Positions 22,217 to 31,173 of a stretch of 64,000 bases of DNA are shown here, piece after piece. The stretch's first letter is position 1, and each line of letters begins with the position of its first letter. The translations under genes were made by a program, and so were the position numbers. Origin of the DNA: Polytrichum commune. Its lineage: Eukaryota > Streptophyta > Polytrichopsida > Polytrichales > Polytrichaceae. The stretch lies in contig OX485807.1 in the NCBI GenBank assembly GCA_950295325.1, positions 38,720,440-38,784,439 of the forward strand. The letters are read 5' to 3'. The notes under the pieces are model-generated. The model was not told where the DNA came from. It made no database searches and saw nothing but the letters and a program-made list of their open reading frames with translations.

Positions 22217-22640
22217 CCCTCCATCCGCTCCCCGTTCCCACCCTGTTCGCACCCGTTCCCTCCCGTCCGCGCCCGTTCCCCTCCCAGTCCGCGCCCGTTC
22301 CCCTCCCAGTCCACGCCCGTTCCCCTCCCAGTCCACGCCCGTTCCCCTCCCAGTCCGCGCCCGTTCCCCTCCCAGTCCGCGCCCGTTCCCCTCCCAGTCC
22401 GCACTCGTTCCCTACGTCTGCCCCCCGCGCTCCCCCCCAGTCCGCACCCGTTCCCTCCCGTCCGCGCACGTTCCCCGACAGTCCGCACTCGTTCCCAAAC
22501 GTCCGCCCTCTCGTTCCCTACGTCCGCCCCCTCGTTCCCTACATCCGCTCCCCTCAGTCCGCTCCCGCCCCCCCCCCCCCTTCCGCTCCCCCCCGTCCGC
22601 TCCATGTTCCTTTACGTCCGCTCCAACGTTCCTATAAGTC
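22217..22640. repeat. GC-rich array B, upstream of the coiled-coil/RING gene
   Basis: Tandem units such as CCCGTTCCCCTCCCAGTCCGCG (about 22 bp) repeated at least six times, grading into looser CCGCTCC/GTTCCCTACGT units. Same vocabulary as arrays A and C/D. Long Arg/Gly/Pro open frames on both strands are by-products. Confidence 0.8.
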
Positions 22641-22717
22641 CGCCCCATGTTCCCCTACGTCCGCTTTAGAGTTCCCCTGCGTCCGCTCCCGAGTTCCTTT
22701 GAATCTGCACTTTTTAA

Positions 22718-22886
22718 TTTTTTTTGGAAGTTTGGACATAGTCTCGGTTTTTTGGCTCTCAAAAATTCATATATTTTCTTGGCTATTTTCAGTTCATTTC
22801 TTTGGACTATCAACAAAGTTGGGCCACTCAATCGCACGGCCTCTCAACTTGGACGGCCAAGAATATGTCCAAACTTCCAAAAAAAA
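22718..22886. repeat. Small inverted-repeat element (169 bp)
   Basis: The ends are TTTTTTTTGGAAGTTTGGACATA and its perfect complement TATGTCCAAACTTCCAAAAAAAA. MITE-like. No clear target duplication was recognised. Confidence 0.55.
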
Positions 22887-23470
22887 GTGATTGTGAATTA
22901 TATAAATATAAATATAAGCAATTGTGAAGATTCCTTGTGAGAGAATACCATTCATAAAATTGCACACCCAATCAAAACTTTATTCAATATCAAGTTTACA
23001 AATCACGAGTGAATATGAATCAATGTGTAGTTTTTATCATCCATATTATGGTTGTATTTCATCCGTTAACGTTTATAGAGTCAGATTTACAAAGAAGGGA
23101 GTACCATTTTGTTAACTGTTAACACGTTTAACATTTATAGTGTGCAATATGTGGGGAGTAGAAGAAAAATAACATTTAGAGATGTTTTGGATCACGTGTA
23201 CAACCGATATAACTATTGCAATATTGTGCTCAACTTTAGTTAACTAGATATAACTATAGTTGACTACATTTTGTGGCATACCAAAATTAGAATAAATATA
23301 GGTAACTGCATTTTTTCAAGACATATCACAAACAACTATAGTTAACTTGAACTTAGCACATGGATGTGATAACAACGATGTGAAAGAAGGATGTGGCCTC
23401 ACGAGAGGCGAGAACCTTGGTTAGCCTCCCATAGACTTCTTCTCGATTATGGAGCAAAGGCCTCATGGAG
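22887..23470. other. AT-rich spacer within the hAT
   Basis: No gene seen. Contains repeated TAGTTAACT-type words near 23230-23350. Confidence 0.4.
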
Positions 23471-23697
23471 TCACTAGAAGAAATCTTGTCCATTTCAACC
23501 GGCCTTGCGACTAGGCCATCACAACTCGCACCCAAAAAATGCATAAACAAATCAATTTGGTTGGCAACCGGGGGGGCACCCTCCATGGGTACACCACGGG
23601 TACCTTCCGGGTGCCAACAAATTGATTTGTTTATGCATTTTTTGGGTGCACGAGTCGCGATGGCCTCGGTTGAAATGGACAAGATTTCTTCTAGTGA
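23471..23697. repeat. Long hairpin (227 bp) downstream of the kinase-like gene
   Basis: The left arm (TCACTAGAAGAAATCTTGTC ...) pairs with the right arm (... GACAAGATTTCTTCTAGTGA). Pairing resumes through a GCACCCAAAAAATGCATAAAC segment and its complement. Arms are about 100 bp with few mismatches and a short GC-rich loop near 23575-23600. Transcribed from either side it would make a small-RNA-type foldback. It could also be a MITE. Confidence 0.75.
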
Positions 23698-23711
23698 GTA
23701 TAAACATTGCA

Positions 23712-25751
23712 CTAAGATCCATAAACCTCATACAATATACAAGTTTTGTATGAAAAAATGATGGCTTTATTTACATCTCCAACGGTTACAAAATTGGTAT
23801 GATTCAAAATTGCTGCAAAAAAAACAAAAAATATATATTTTGCAGTGTCACGGAAGCACATTGTCGGGTTAACCATGTTGTATGGAGGGGACTTCAAAAT
23901 GTTCACTACGTGTGTGATGGTTGACCTTTCCGCTGGATTGGTCTTCGTCAATGAATCCAATGCTAACTCAAACCGCATATTCAAGCCATTTGGATCATTG
24001 TTTAGCTGAAACAAGGGGGAAGTCGCATCCCTGGCATAAATCTTCTTTGCCAAAGCACCCACTGAGAAGGACTCCGATAGAAACGTGTGCCTATGTTTCC
24101 GAGCCATCCTCACCGGAGAGGTGGATGTTCCACACTGCCCTCGTACATGGAATAATTCTGGACCAGCACAGTTGTATTTTGCTTTGTGCTTGTTCATCTC
24201 ATCCACTGAATCTTTTCCATAGTTGGAGGGTGCGTCTTCACCTCCCCAGGATGCCATGTCCCAATCACACACACCAATGTAAACCGTGTTCTCACGGTCT
24301 TGTGGGAAATGCAGCATGACATTGTTGGGATTAAGGTCATTGTGCAACACGTCATGCTTGTGCACTACATCCACAATGCACATTAGAGCCCATGTCAAAT
24401 AAGCTCGATGCCTTCGATATACAACCAACCGTTTCCGTGCTTCAAAGTCTGGCCCATGCATGTGAAGGATTGTGCGCTCGTGGGTTTCCGAAACGCTGAA
24501 GTCATAGATCCTCATATTTTTCAAGGAGCCTCCATTCCACCACATCGAATAGGATTCGTATGTTTTCATATTGAGGTATTGTAGCTTGATTACCCTAGGA
24601 TGATCTACTGGACACGCCAATGCTTCAACTGAACGTTCCTTTCGATTCTCCAAACTATTCGTGGCCTTCATGGTCTTCCCAGCCCACTCTATCCAGCTAG
24701 GGATGAATGATGCTCCATGAATTGCGACTTTCCGCACCACTCCGAAGGTCCCTTGGAAGATTTCCTTATCCAAGGCTTTGATCTCCGCATTCCTAGGCAA
24801 CCATATGACACCCTGCCGGCCCTGAGTGGTAATGTTGTCTGCCATCTGCCTGTCAATAAAAATGGAAAGGTTGCAGGCGGATGTTCCTTTTGCTGCTATT
24901 ACGCCTCTTTTCCAATTCTCTAGCTTCATGTACAGCTCGGACTTCCTGCCACTACTACTTCCCTCGCTATGATGCACAGCATCATATGCCATTGTTGGAT
25001 TGTAGATTGCTTCCACGGCTTGTTGTTCAATCCAGGTGCCCCAATCGCTCATGCCCCTAGCATCTTCAAACTCCGCTCCAGCCGTGGCTTCCGTGAGAAT
25101 AAGAATCAAATCGTTCCTCACCAAATCCAACCCCTTTGTACCATCATTGAGGTATTTTTTTTCCAAATAAACCATGCTGTTATTTCTAAACCACTCCAAC
25201 AGCACGACCCTACAATGGTTTCGAGCCTCATCGATCCGCGGGTCGCGTTTGCCTCTATTTTTCCTTTTCCTCGATTGCGAACCTGAAACCCCGGACCCCT
25301 CCTCCGTCCCTTCCGAAATTGCTGGGCGTTTTTGTCCCCGTCTTTCACCATGCTCCGAACCCTGAGGTACATCACGTGCAAGGCTCTCCGATCTTGATGT
25401 CCGCCGTGTCGGAGATCGTGGTGGCATGGACTCTCCATGAGTGGCTGCATTTATATCGGTGGAACTGCCTGAGCTTGGTCCCCTTCCTGTTCTCCCTCTA
25501 TGTCCACTGTTTCCCCGACTCCCACGTGTTCCACGGCTTCCACGTGTTTGGTTGCCTCCTGAATGGCCAACTGCAAAGAACTCTTCGTCAAACCGAAAAG
25601 GATCTGGACGTGGGGGACGTGCTGCAGTGCTTCCACTTCCGGCCTCGCTTCCCGTACCCTCTCCAGTATGCGCAAGTGCAGTGCTTTGGAGCCAAGCACG
25701 GTGCAGCCTCGTATCCTCGTCTTGGTAAGGAGCAATGTCCTCCCCCTGCAT
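23712..25751 (-). CDS. Kinase-like protein carried by the hAT
   Basis: I use the ATG at 25751 (MQGEDIAPYQDED), because the 55 residues upstream look like leader sequence with GTGAGTGAATGTAG repeats. That gives 679 residues. The first ~200 are low-complexity, Gly/Arg/Ser rich, with an SQSRKRKNRGKR nuclear-signal-like stretch. A kinase-like domain follows: glycine loop GTFGVVRKV (about 333), lysine in AGKTMK (about 358), catalytic loop HNDLNPNNV (about 470) and a metal-binding CDWD in the DFG position (about 497). The catalytic Asp, Asn and Lys are present, so activity is possible, but HRD is HND and DFG is DWD. Substrate and role are unknown. It is uninterrupted and lies wholly inside the hAT, with a TATA-like box and GC-rich arrays upstream, so it looks like an expressed passenger gene. 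Confidence 0.75.
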   Translation of the reverse strand: MQGEDIAPYQDEDTRLHRAWLQSTALAHTGEGTGSEAGSGSTAARPPRPDPFRFDEEFFAVGHSGGNQTRGSRGTRGSRGNSGHRGRTGRGPSSGSSTDINAATHGESMPPRSPTRRTSRSESLARDVPQGSEHGERRGQKRPAISEGTEEGSGVSGSQSRKRKNRGKRDPRIDEARNHCRVVLLEWFRNNSMVYLEKKYLNDGTKGLDLVRNDLILILTEATAGAEFEDARGMSDWGTWIEQQAVEAIYNPTMAYDAVHHSEGSSSGRKSELYMKLENWKRGVIAAKGTSACNLSIFIDRQMADNITTQGRQGVIWLPRNAEIKALDKEIFQGTFGVVRKVAIHGASFIPSWIEWAGKTMKATNSLENRKERSVEALACPVDHPRVIKLQYLNMKTYESYSMWWNGGSLKNMRIYDFSVSETHERTILHMHGPDFEARKRLVVYRRHRAYLTWALMCIVDVVHKHDVLHNDLNPNNVMLHFPQDRENTVYIGVCDWDMASWGGEDAPSNYGKDSVDEMNKHKAKYNCAGPELFHVRGQCGTSTSPVRMARKHRHTFLSESFSVGALAKKIYARDATSPLFQLNNDPNGLNMRFELALDSLTKTNPAERSTITHVVNILKSPPYNMVNPTMCFRDTAKYIFFVFFAAILNHTNFVTVGDVNKAIIFSYKTCILYEVYGS

Positions 25752-25975
25752 CGTGAAAAAAACCGCGTGAGTGAGTGAATGTAGAAAGGAGTGAGTGAAT
25801 GTAGAAATGAGTGCGTGAATCTGGAAAAAAAATTGCGAGGGTTCCCCCACAATTTGCCCTGCCCTCCCAAACCCCCTGAGACCCGCGCGGTGCCGCTGTC
25901 CTTGGGACGGCAACAAGGTCTCGGGTCCCTTTGTGGTGGGAGGAGAGGAAAGTGAGGGGAACTAAAACCCCACGG

Positions 25976-25986
25976 CTTTATATAGG
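25976..25986 (-). promoter_or_regulatory. TATA-like box for the kinase-like gene
   Basis: The minus strand reads CCTATATAAAG about 225-235 bp before the ATG at 25751 and about 50 bp from GC-rich array C. Well placed for a core promoter. Confidence 0.5.
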
Positions 25987-26035
25987 CAAAGGGGAGCACA
26001 ATCATTATGGGATCCCGGTCGGATTTGACATGGGG

Positions 26036-26835
26036 CACGAAAAGGACGTATGGGGAACGTGGGAACGCGGGGGTGGACGGAGGGGAACTTGGGCGGACGG
26101 AAGGGAACGGAGCGCGGACGGGAGGGAACGTACGGGAACATGGGGCGGACGGGAGGGGAACGTGGGGCGGACTGGAGGGGAACGCGGGCGGACGGGAGGG
26201 GAACATAGCGCAGACGGGAGGGGAACGTAGCGCGGACGGGAGGGAACATGGGGCGGACGGGAGGGAACGTGGGGCGGACGGGAGGGAACGTGGGCGGACG
26301 GGAGGGAACGTGGGCGGACGGGAAGGGAACGCGGGGCGGACGGGAAGGGAACGGGTGCGGACTGGGGGGGAACGGGCGCGGACGGGAGGGAACGGGTGCG
26401 GACTGGGGGGAACGCGGTAGGGAACGGGTGCGGACGTTAGGAAACGGGTGGGAACGTGAACGCACGGCAGGGGAACGTGGGGCGGACGTGAGGGAACTTG
26501 GGGCGGACGGAGCCCTCCGCGTTCCCCCCGTCCGCCCCCGCGTTCCCCCGTCCGCTCCAGCGTTCTCCCCCCTGTTCCCAACCCCCTTCCGCCCCACCCC
26601 CGTCCGCTCCACCCCCTCCCCCGTCCGCTCCACCCCCTCCCCCGTCCGCTCCACCCCCCTCCCCCGTCCGCTCCACCCCCCTCCCCCGTCCGCTCCACCC
26701 CCCTCCGTCCGCCCCACCCCCGTCCGCTCCAACCCCCTCCGCCGTCCGCACCACCCCCCTCCGCCGTCCGCACCACCCCCCTCCGCCGTCCGCACCACCC
26801 CCCTCTCCCGTCCGCCCCCGGCCGCCCCACACCCT
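26036..26835. repeat. GC-rich arrays C and D, head-to-head, upstream of the kinase-like gene
   Basis: From 26036 to about 26511 the plus strand is G-rich (GGGCGGACGGGAGGGAACGT units). At about 26512 it switches to C-rich (CCCCCGTCCGCTCCACC units) until 26835. The two halves form a large imperfect inverted repeat and share words with arrays A and B. Open frames across it on both strands are compositional. Confidence 0.8.
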
Positions 26836-27021
26836 CCTTAGTCATATTTTTCTACTTTGATTTTAACAGAACCCTAAACACAATGGCAAAATGGTTTACT
26901 TGGCAAGGGAAATATGCACATCCACGTCGGCGTTTTCTGCCACATAGGACGCCACCTTGGCAAGAAGGTAAGTATTTTACCCACCCTAGTCCATTCCCCC
27001 TATGTTGACCCTACGTGGACC

Positions 27022-27100
27022 CTATTGTGTCGTGACGGAGGGGTCCGTCACGACACGACCTGACATGACGGCACGACACCGTCATGACGTCGCGATAGAC
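27022..27100. promoter_or_regulatory. Right subterminal repeats of the hAT
   Basis: Contains CTATTGTGTCGTGACGGAG as in the left end, followed by GTCCGTCACGACACGACC and further CACGAC/GTCATGACG variants up to the right terminal repeat. Candidate transposase binding sites. Confidence 0.6.
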
Positions 27101-27107
27101 AACCCTG

Positions 27108-27115
27108 ATTGTTGT
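27108..27115. repeat. hAT target-site duplication, right copy
   Basis: ATTGTTGT directly after the CCCTG terminus. It is identical to the left copy. Confidence 0.92.
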
Positions 27116-28658
27116 TGTTCAAGCATTGTTTGTTTTTTTCCGCAGGGATGATTGCCCACGGCCATGGAGACGTAAAGTATGCCCATTATGGGTTGGATTT
27201 TTACCCTGGCGATGCTAACCACACAGTGGGTTCATTTGCAAAACTCTTGTGCGATCTTGCCGTTACATTCATCACGTGCACTTTTTGATGGTTGTGGAAC
27301 GACACCCCTTTACGAAGCAGTGCTTGCGGGGAAGGAGGTTTGTATGTCGTCATTGCCAGAACCACCGGAAGAACCTATTTGTGCAAAACCATTGCCTCCA
27401 ACTCTTCACGTTCAACAAGATAATTGCGCGAAAGACAACAAATGTCGATATGTATTTTGTTATTGGTCATTGCTCGTGGTGAAAGGAATCTTCAAGGAGG
27501 TGTTTGTGTCGTTTTTGATGGTGGGACATACACACGATGACATTGATGCATCATTCGGACGGTGGAGCATGAAGTTGCATGAAGAAGATTTTCCAACCAT
27601 ACCTCTTCTTATGAAATCGTATATGGATTTGGACCATATGCCAGTAATTCCGCACATGATTGAAGAAGTACCAGATTTCAAGGCCTTCATCAAGTCATAC
27701 ATGTTGAAGGGAGGGGACCGTTTGGTGGGGCATACCAAAGCACAACAATTCCGATTCTATATAAGGGATGATGGTCTCCCAGCCATGCAATTCAAGCTTT
27801 TGTGCACATCTCCTAATTGGGGCCCGGATGATGGTATACTTGTATGGCGTCAAGACAATTGATGGCAAATGTTTGCTCCCGGATGGGGATCCAAAGCCTT
27901 GCAAACCCGACCCCATGAGGAATGGGCCGGAAATCATCAAAGGCATATCCGGATTCATTGAATATTGGAAAGAGTTGTGTGAGGAGGACATTACTAGACG
28001 TGTTAGAGATACTCATGAACCTTTGATTGCGTATTGGGATCGCATTCGTTCCGCCCTAATGACACTTGGTGGTGACACCCGTACAACTTTAACACAAGGA
28101 TTTTGGCCACAAAGTCGTTTGACGTTTGTCGAGTCCGACACCATGGTTTTTAGCAATGGAGACGTTCGTGAAGAGTTCGCAATGGACGAGCATTACGTTG
28201 GCCCTGCCCGCAATCGACCGGCACCGTCGTTTCGTGTAGGTGTTGATTGCCATGAAGGTTATTTGGTCCTTGTACGAGCAGGGGATGAGGAACATCCCAA
28301 GCCAATTTGGTTGGTGAAAGCATTGTCTTCACCCAATTTTGTTCGAACTAGCCCCAACTTTCGTCAGATTGAGGTGGAATATTGTCGTCCAAGTACTAAA
28401 GACCAGAACGTGCTACGCACTTATTTAGGTTGGGACACCAAAAAGAATTTTAAGTGGACAGTGGACTCAGCGTACACACCGGTTTGGATAAACACGGATA
28501 CTATACTTTGTGCTTGGAAGCCGCGCAAAGGGTCCAAAACAGAAACAATGACCATCCCCCAAAAACATATAGATTTTGCCAAAGACAACTTGGCACGTAT
28601 TGCAGCGGCAGAAAATGACGCCGAGAATGGATATGAAGCGGAAGATGGAGATGTGTAA

Positions 28659-29065
28659 ACATAACATATTAGGTGGGAGTTAATGGCAAAAAACATGGGC
28701 GATTAGTAGATTTGGTTTTCAATAGACTTAGTGGACTTGTCACACTCCATTGTGGTATACGTTTGGGATGTGCCATCCAAATTCATAAGAGCCTTACTTA
28801 TGGGATGCGCACCCCAAACTCTATAATGACATAAACCATTTGTTTTTTTTGGAGTGGATTGTTATTTTCCACATGGAGCTCATTTTTCATTTTAATTGAA
28901 ATTCTCTATTTTTAGTAATAAGAATATCCTTTACGTACGAATTTTTAAATCGTCATGTTCTTGATATTTCCAATATTCCGTATGCCCACAATATTGGCAT
29001 CCCAAACTATGGGCATATTTTATTTTGAGACTTTCAAAAGTCTCCAATTAACGAATATAGTGTTT
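28659..29065 (+). other. 3' region and right terminus of DUF7869 element 2
   Basis: AT-rich tail whose final part (TTGAGACTTTCAAAAGTCTC, then ATTAACGAATATAGTGTTT) matches the end of element 1. LRR-type sequence starts immediately after. Confidence 0.6.
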
Positions 29066-29731
29066 CAAGTCCGCAATGCCTCGGATATTGTCCTCAAGCT
29101 CCTCCACCATATCAAATCAAGGATTGTCAAAGAACTCAAATTCCTCACTTCCACTTGTATCATTGTCAAGCTCGTACACCATGTCAAATCAAGGGTTGTC
29201 AACGAACTCAAGTACCCACATTCCTTCGGTATCGTTGTCAACCTCGTACAGTCTGCCAACTCAAGGGTTGTCAAACAACTCAAGTTCCATAATTCCTCCC
29301 ATACTGTTGTCAAGGTTGTACACCACCTCAAATCAAAGAATGTCAAAAAAACTCAAGTTCCCCAATCCCTCTGGTATGGTTGTCAAGCTTTGACACCCTC
29401 TCAAATCAATGGTTAAGAAAAAACTCAAGTTCTTCAATCCATCCGGTAACGATGTCAACTTCTACACCTTCTAAAATGAAAGGTTGTTAAGGAGCTCAAG
29501 TTTCCCAATCCCTCCGGTATCATTGTCAAACTCTCACAATAGCTCAAATCAACGGTTGTCAAACAACTGAAGTTCTCCAATCCCTAGGTATTGTTGTCAA
29601 GCTCGTACACCCTGTCTAATCAAGGGTTGTCAAAGAACTCAAGTTCCCCAATCCCTCCGGTATCATTGTCAAGCTCGTACAGTGTGTCAAATGAAGGGTT
29701 GTCAAAGAGCTCAAGTTCCCCAATCCCTCTG
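29066..29731 (-). pseudogene. Relic LRR array, distal part
   Basis: Degenerate 72-bp units read on the minus strand as GLGNLSSLTTLDL.CTSLTTIPE-type repeats with stops and indels. It is the continuation of the array at 31174-33436, separated from it by the inserted element at 29732-31173. The edge at 29066 coincides with the terminus of DUF7869 element 2. Confidence 0.8.
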
Positions 29732-31173
29732 CACGAGTAGATCACTTAGTGCATTTTAAAAACGACATGCAGCATAATATAGAGAGGATTAAAATCATTT
29801 GAAATAAAAATTATAAAGGAATTCCAAATACCGTAGTTTACTAGCAGGTTAGGCAACTTGCTGCCTAATATTTAATTAAAGTTCAAAAAGTAGGTTCGGC
29901 ACCTAAAAATAGTATATTCATATTTTCGGCAATTTTCTCTTTTAATTTTTAAAAATTCGGCTTACATTTATTTTTAATTTTCTATTTCAACTTATATCTT
30001 GTACATCTCTCTTGCATTGAATGACAAGTAAGATGTGAGTGAAGAGTTGAGAATGCCCTATGCTTTATGCAAGTAGAGTGGAGTTGTGTTCAACAATGCA
30101 TATGGGATATGTAAACTTTGAGGTGAAGCACCTAGTTAGATGTCATTTTTATAACACGCATAACTTTTTCATAGAGTCTTCAAATGACATAAAATTTGTT
30201 GGAGGTGAAATATTACTTGATTTCTAAACTTTTCTTAGACCAACAAAATTCCAAAAAAGTTGATCTTCTATGCACAAATGAGCTCCAAAAAACTGTTATG
30301 AACGCATTTTAATTTTTTGATCTTTACACGGCTGCAATGTTTTGTCCATATCTTTTGCATAAAGACTTATTTTGATACAAAACTTGTTGGAGGTGGAAGA
30401 AGGATTGATTTCTCAACTTTTGTTAGTTGGACAAAATTCTATAAAACTTCATCTTCTATGCTCAATTGGACTCCAAAAATTTGTGTACAACACATTTGAA
30501 AAGCCTCACCTAGAGTCTTGCTACTTCTTAACCCATATTCTTTGTGGACTAATGTACGTGAGCTTGATTACAAAAGGAGCACCTTCTCTCCTTCAAAATT
30601 CACATATGCTTCCACTGTAAGTAAAACTCTAGTGAGAAGTAAAAATTTCTTACTTTTAGGCAATTTTGAAAAATAATTAATTTTATATTCGGCAAAAAAT
30701 GCCAATAATATTCCAAAATTTTAGGCCTCTATTTTTAGAATTATTTTGTGCCGAATCAGCTATTAAACTACGGTAATGAAGGGGCCATTAAATGTAGACA
30801 ATCCCATTATAAGTAAGTTAAATGGACATAAAACGTGGGCCATTATTTTTTTGTAAAATTAATATAGGGGCTAAAGATAAGGATCCTAGAAGATATGTTT
30901 AGTATGGTATGTAAATGGGTTTAGGACTCACGGGGATGGATGATAATTGGGATTTCCGTCGGTCCAAAATTACTTAAAAGGAATATAGAGTACAAATAAT
31001 TGGAGTGACTTGGACAATATAAGTAATGGAAGGGTGCAAACAAATGGGCCATTTTTGAAATTTAAGTAATTATAAGGAGGCTTTAATTCAGCCCTTGAAG
31101 GTAAATAGCCCCAAAACAAAAAAACCCCAGCCGCACGTGGTGCACAAAAATGCCTTAGAGTGATCTACCCGTG
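29732..31173. mobile_element. Non-autonomous hAT-like element, 1,442 bp, in the LRR array
   Basis: The left end CACGAGTAGATCACT and the complement of the right end, CACGGGTAGATCACT, form a terminal inverted repeat that continues as a looser match to GCATTTT. Identical 8-bp TCCCTCTG copies flank it (29724-29731 and 31174-31181). The neighbouring LRR units show the uninterrupted AATCCCTCTGGTATC, i.e. the empty site. The interior is AT-rich with no transposase. The 8-bp duplication fits hAT, although the ends are not the usual CAGGG. Confidence 0.85.

Larger units (their letters stand above)
14863..27107 (+). mobile_element. 12,245-bp hAT transposon carrying extra genes
   Basis: The left end reads CAGGGTTGTCTAT and the right end reads ATAGACAACCCTG, a 13-bp perfect terminal inverted repeat of typical hAT form. 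It is flanked by identical 8-bp copies of ATTGTTGT (14855-14862 and 27108-27115), the target-site length expected for hAT. Inside are the transposase (plus strand) and two convergent genes on the minus strand: a coiled-coil/RING-like gene and a kinase-like gene. The ends also carry subterminal TGTCGTGACG/CGTCACGACA motifs. The exact duplication and perfect ends suggest a fairly recent insertion. The host intron keeps its splice sites. Confidence 0.93.
13274..28658 (+). pseudogene. DUF7869-type gene, copy 2: exons 13274-14749 and 27146-28658, three frameshifts
   Basis: Clear homologue of the gene at 4039-7103 along its whole length. It shares the WYTIH.VSKSDFYR, LPTGTKWK, KFARC..CEK and VGHTHDDIDASFGRWSMKL blocks. 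Start chosen at the methionine at 13274, after a TTTGTTTAG acceptor-like site. Compared with copy 1, exon 1 has a 1-bp deletion near 14625 that creates an early stop. Exon 2 has an ~8-bp deletion near 27262 and a 1-bp insertion near 27860. The splice donor (ACAG|GTTTGT, 14749/14750) and acceptor (CCGCAG|GG, 27145/27146) are intact and in the same phase as copy 1. The intron is now 12,396 bp, of which 12,253 bp are the hAT and its target duplication, leaving an original intron of 143 bp. Confidence 0.8.
12362..29065 (+). mobile_element. DUF7869-type element, copy 2, with a nested hAT
   Basis: Same plan as copy 1: upstream palindromes, two-exon gene on the plus strand, and a shared 3' terminus ending AATATAGTGTTT at 29065. 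Without the nested 12.2-kb insertion it would be about 4.4 kb. The left edge abuts the gypsy LTR end, but no target duplication was found, so the true left terminus is uncertain. The right edge abuts relic LRR sequence, so this copy probably landed in or beside the LRR array. Confidence 0.55.

Noticed and set aside
25752-25916. Longer N-terminus of the kinase-like protein starting at 25916
   Set aside because: The added 55 residues include translated GTGAGTGAATGTAG leader repeats and look non-coding. ATG at 25751 is preferred.
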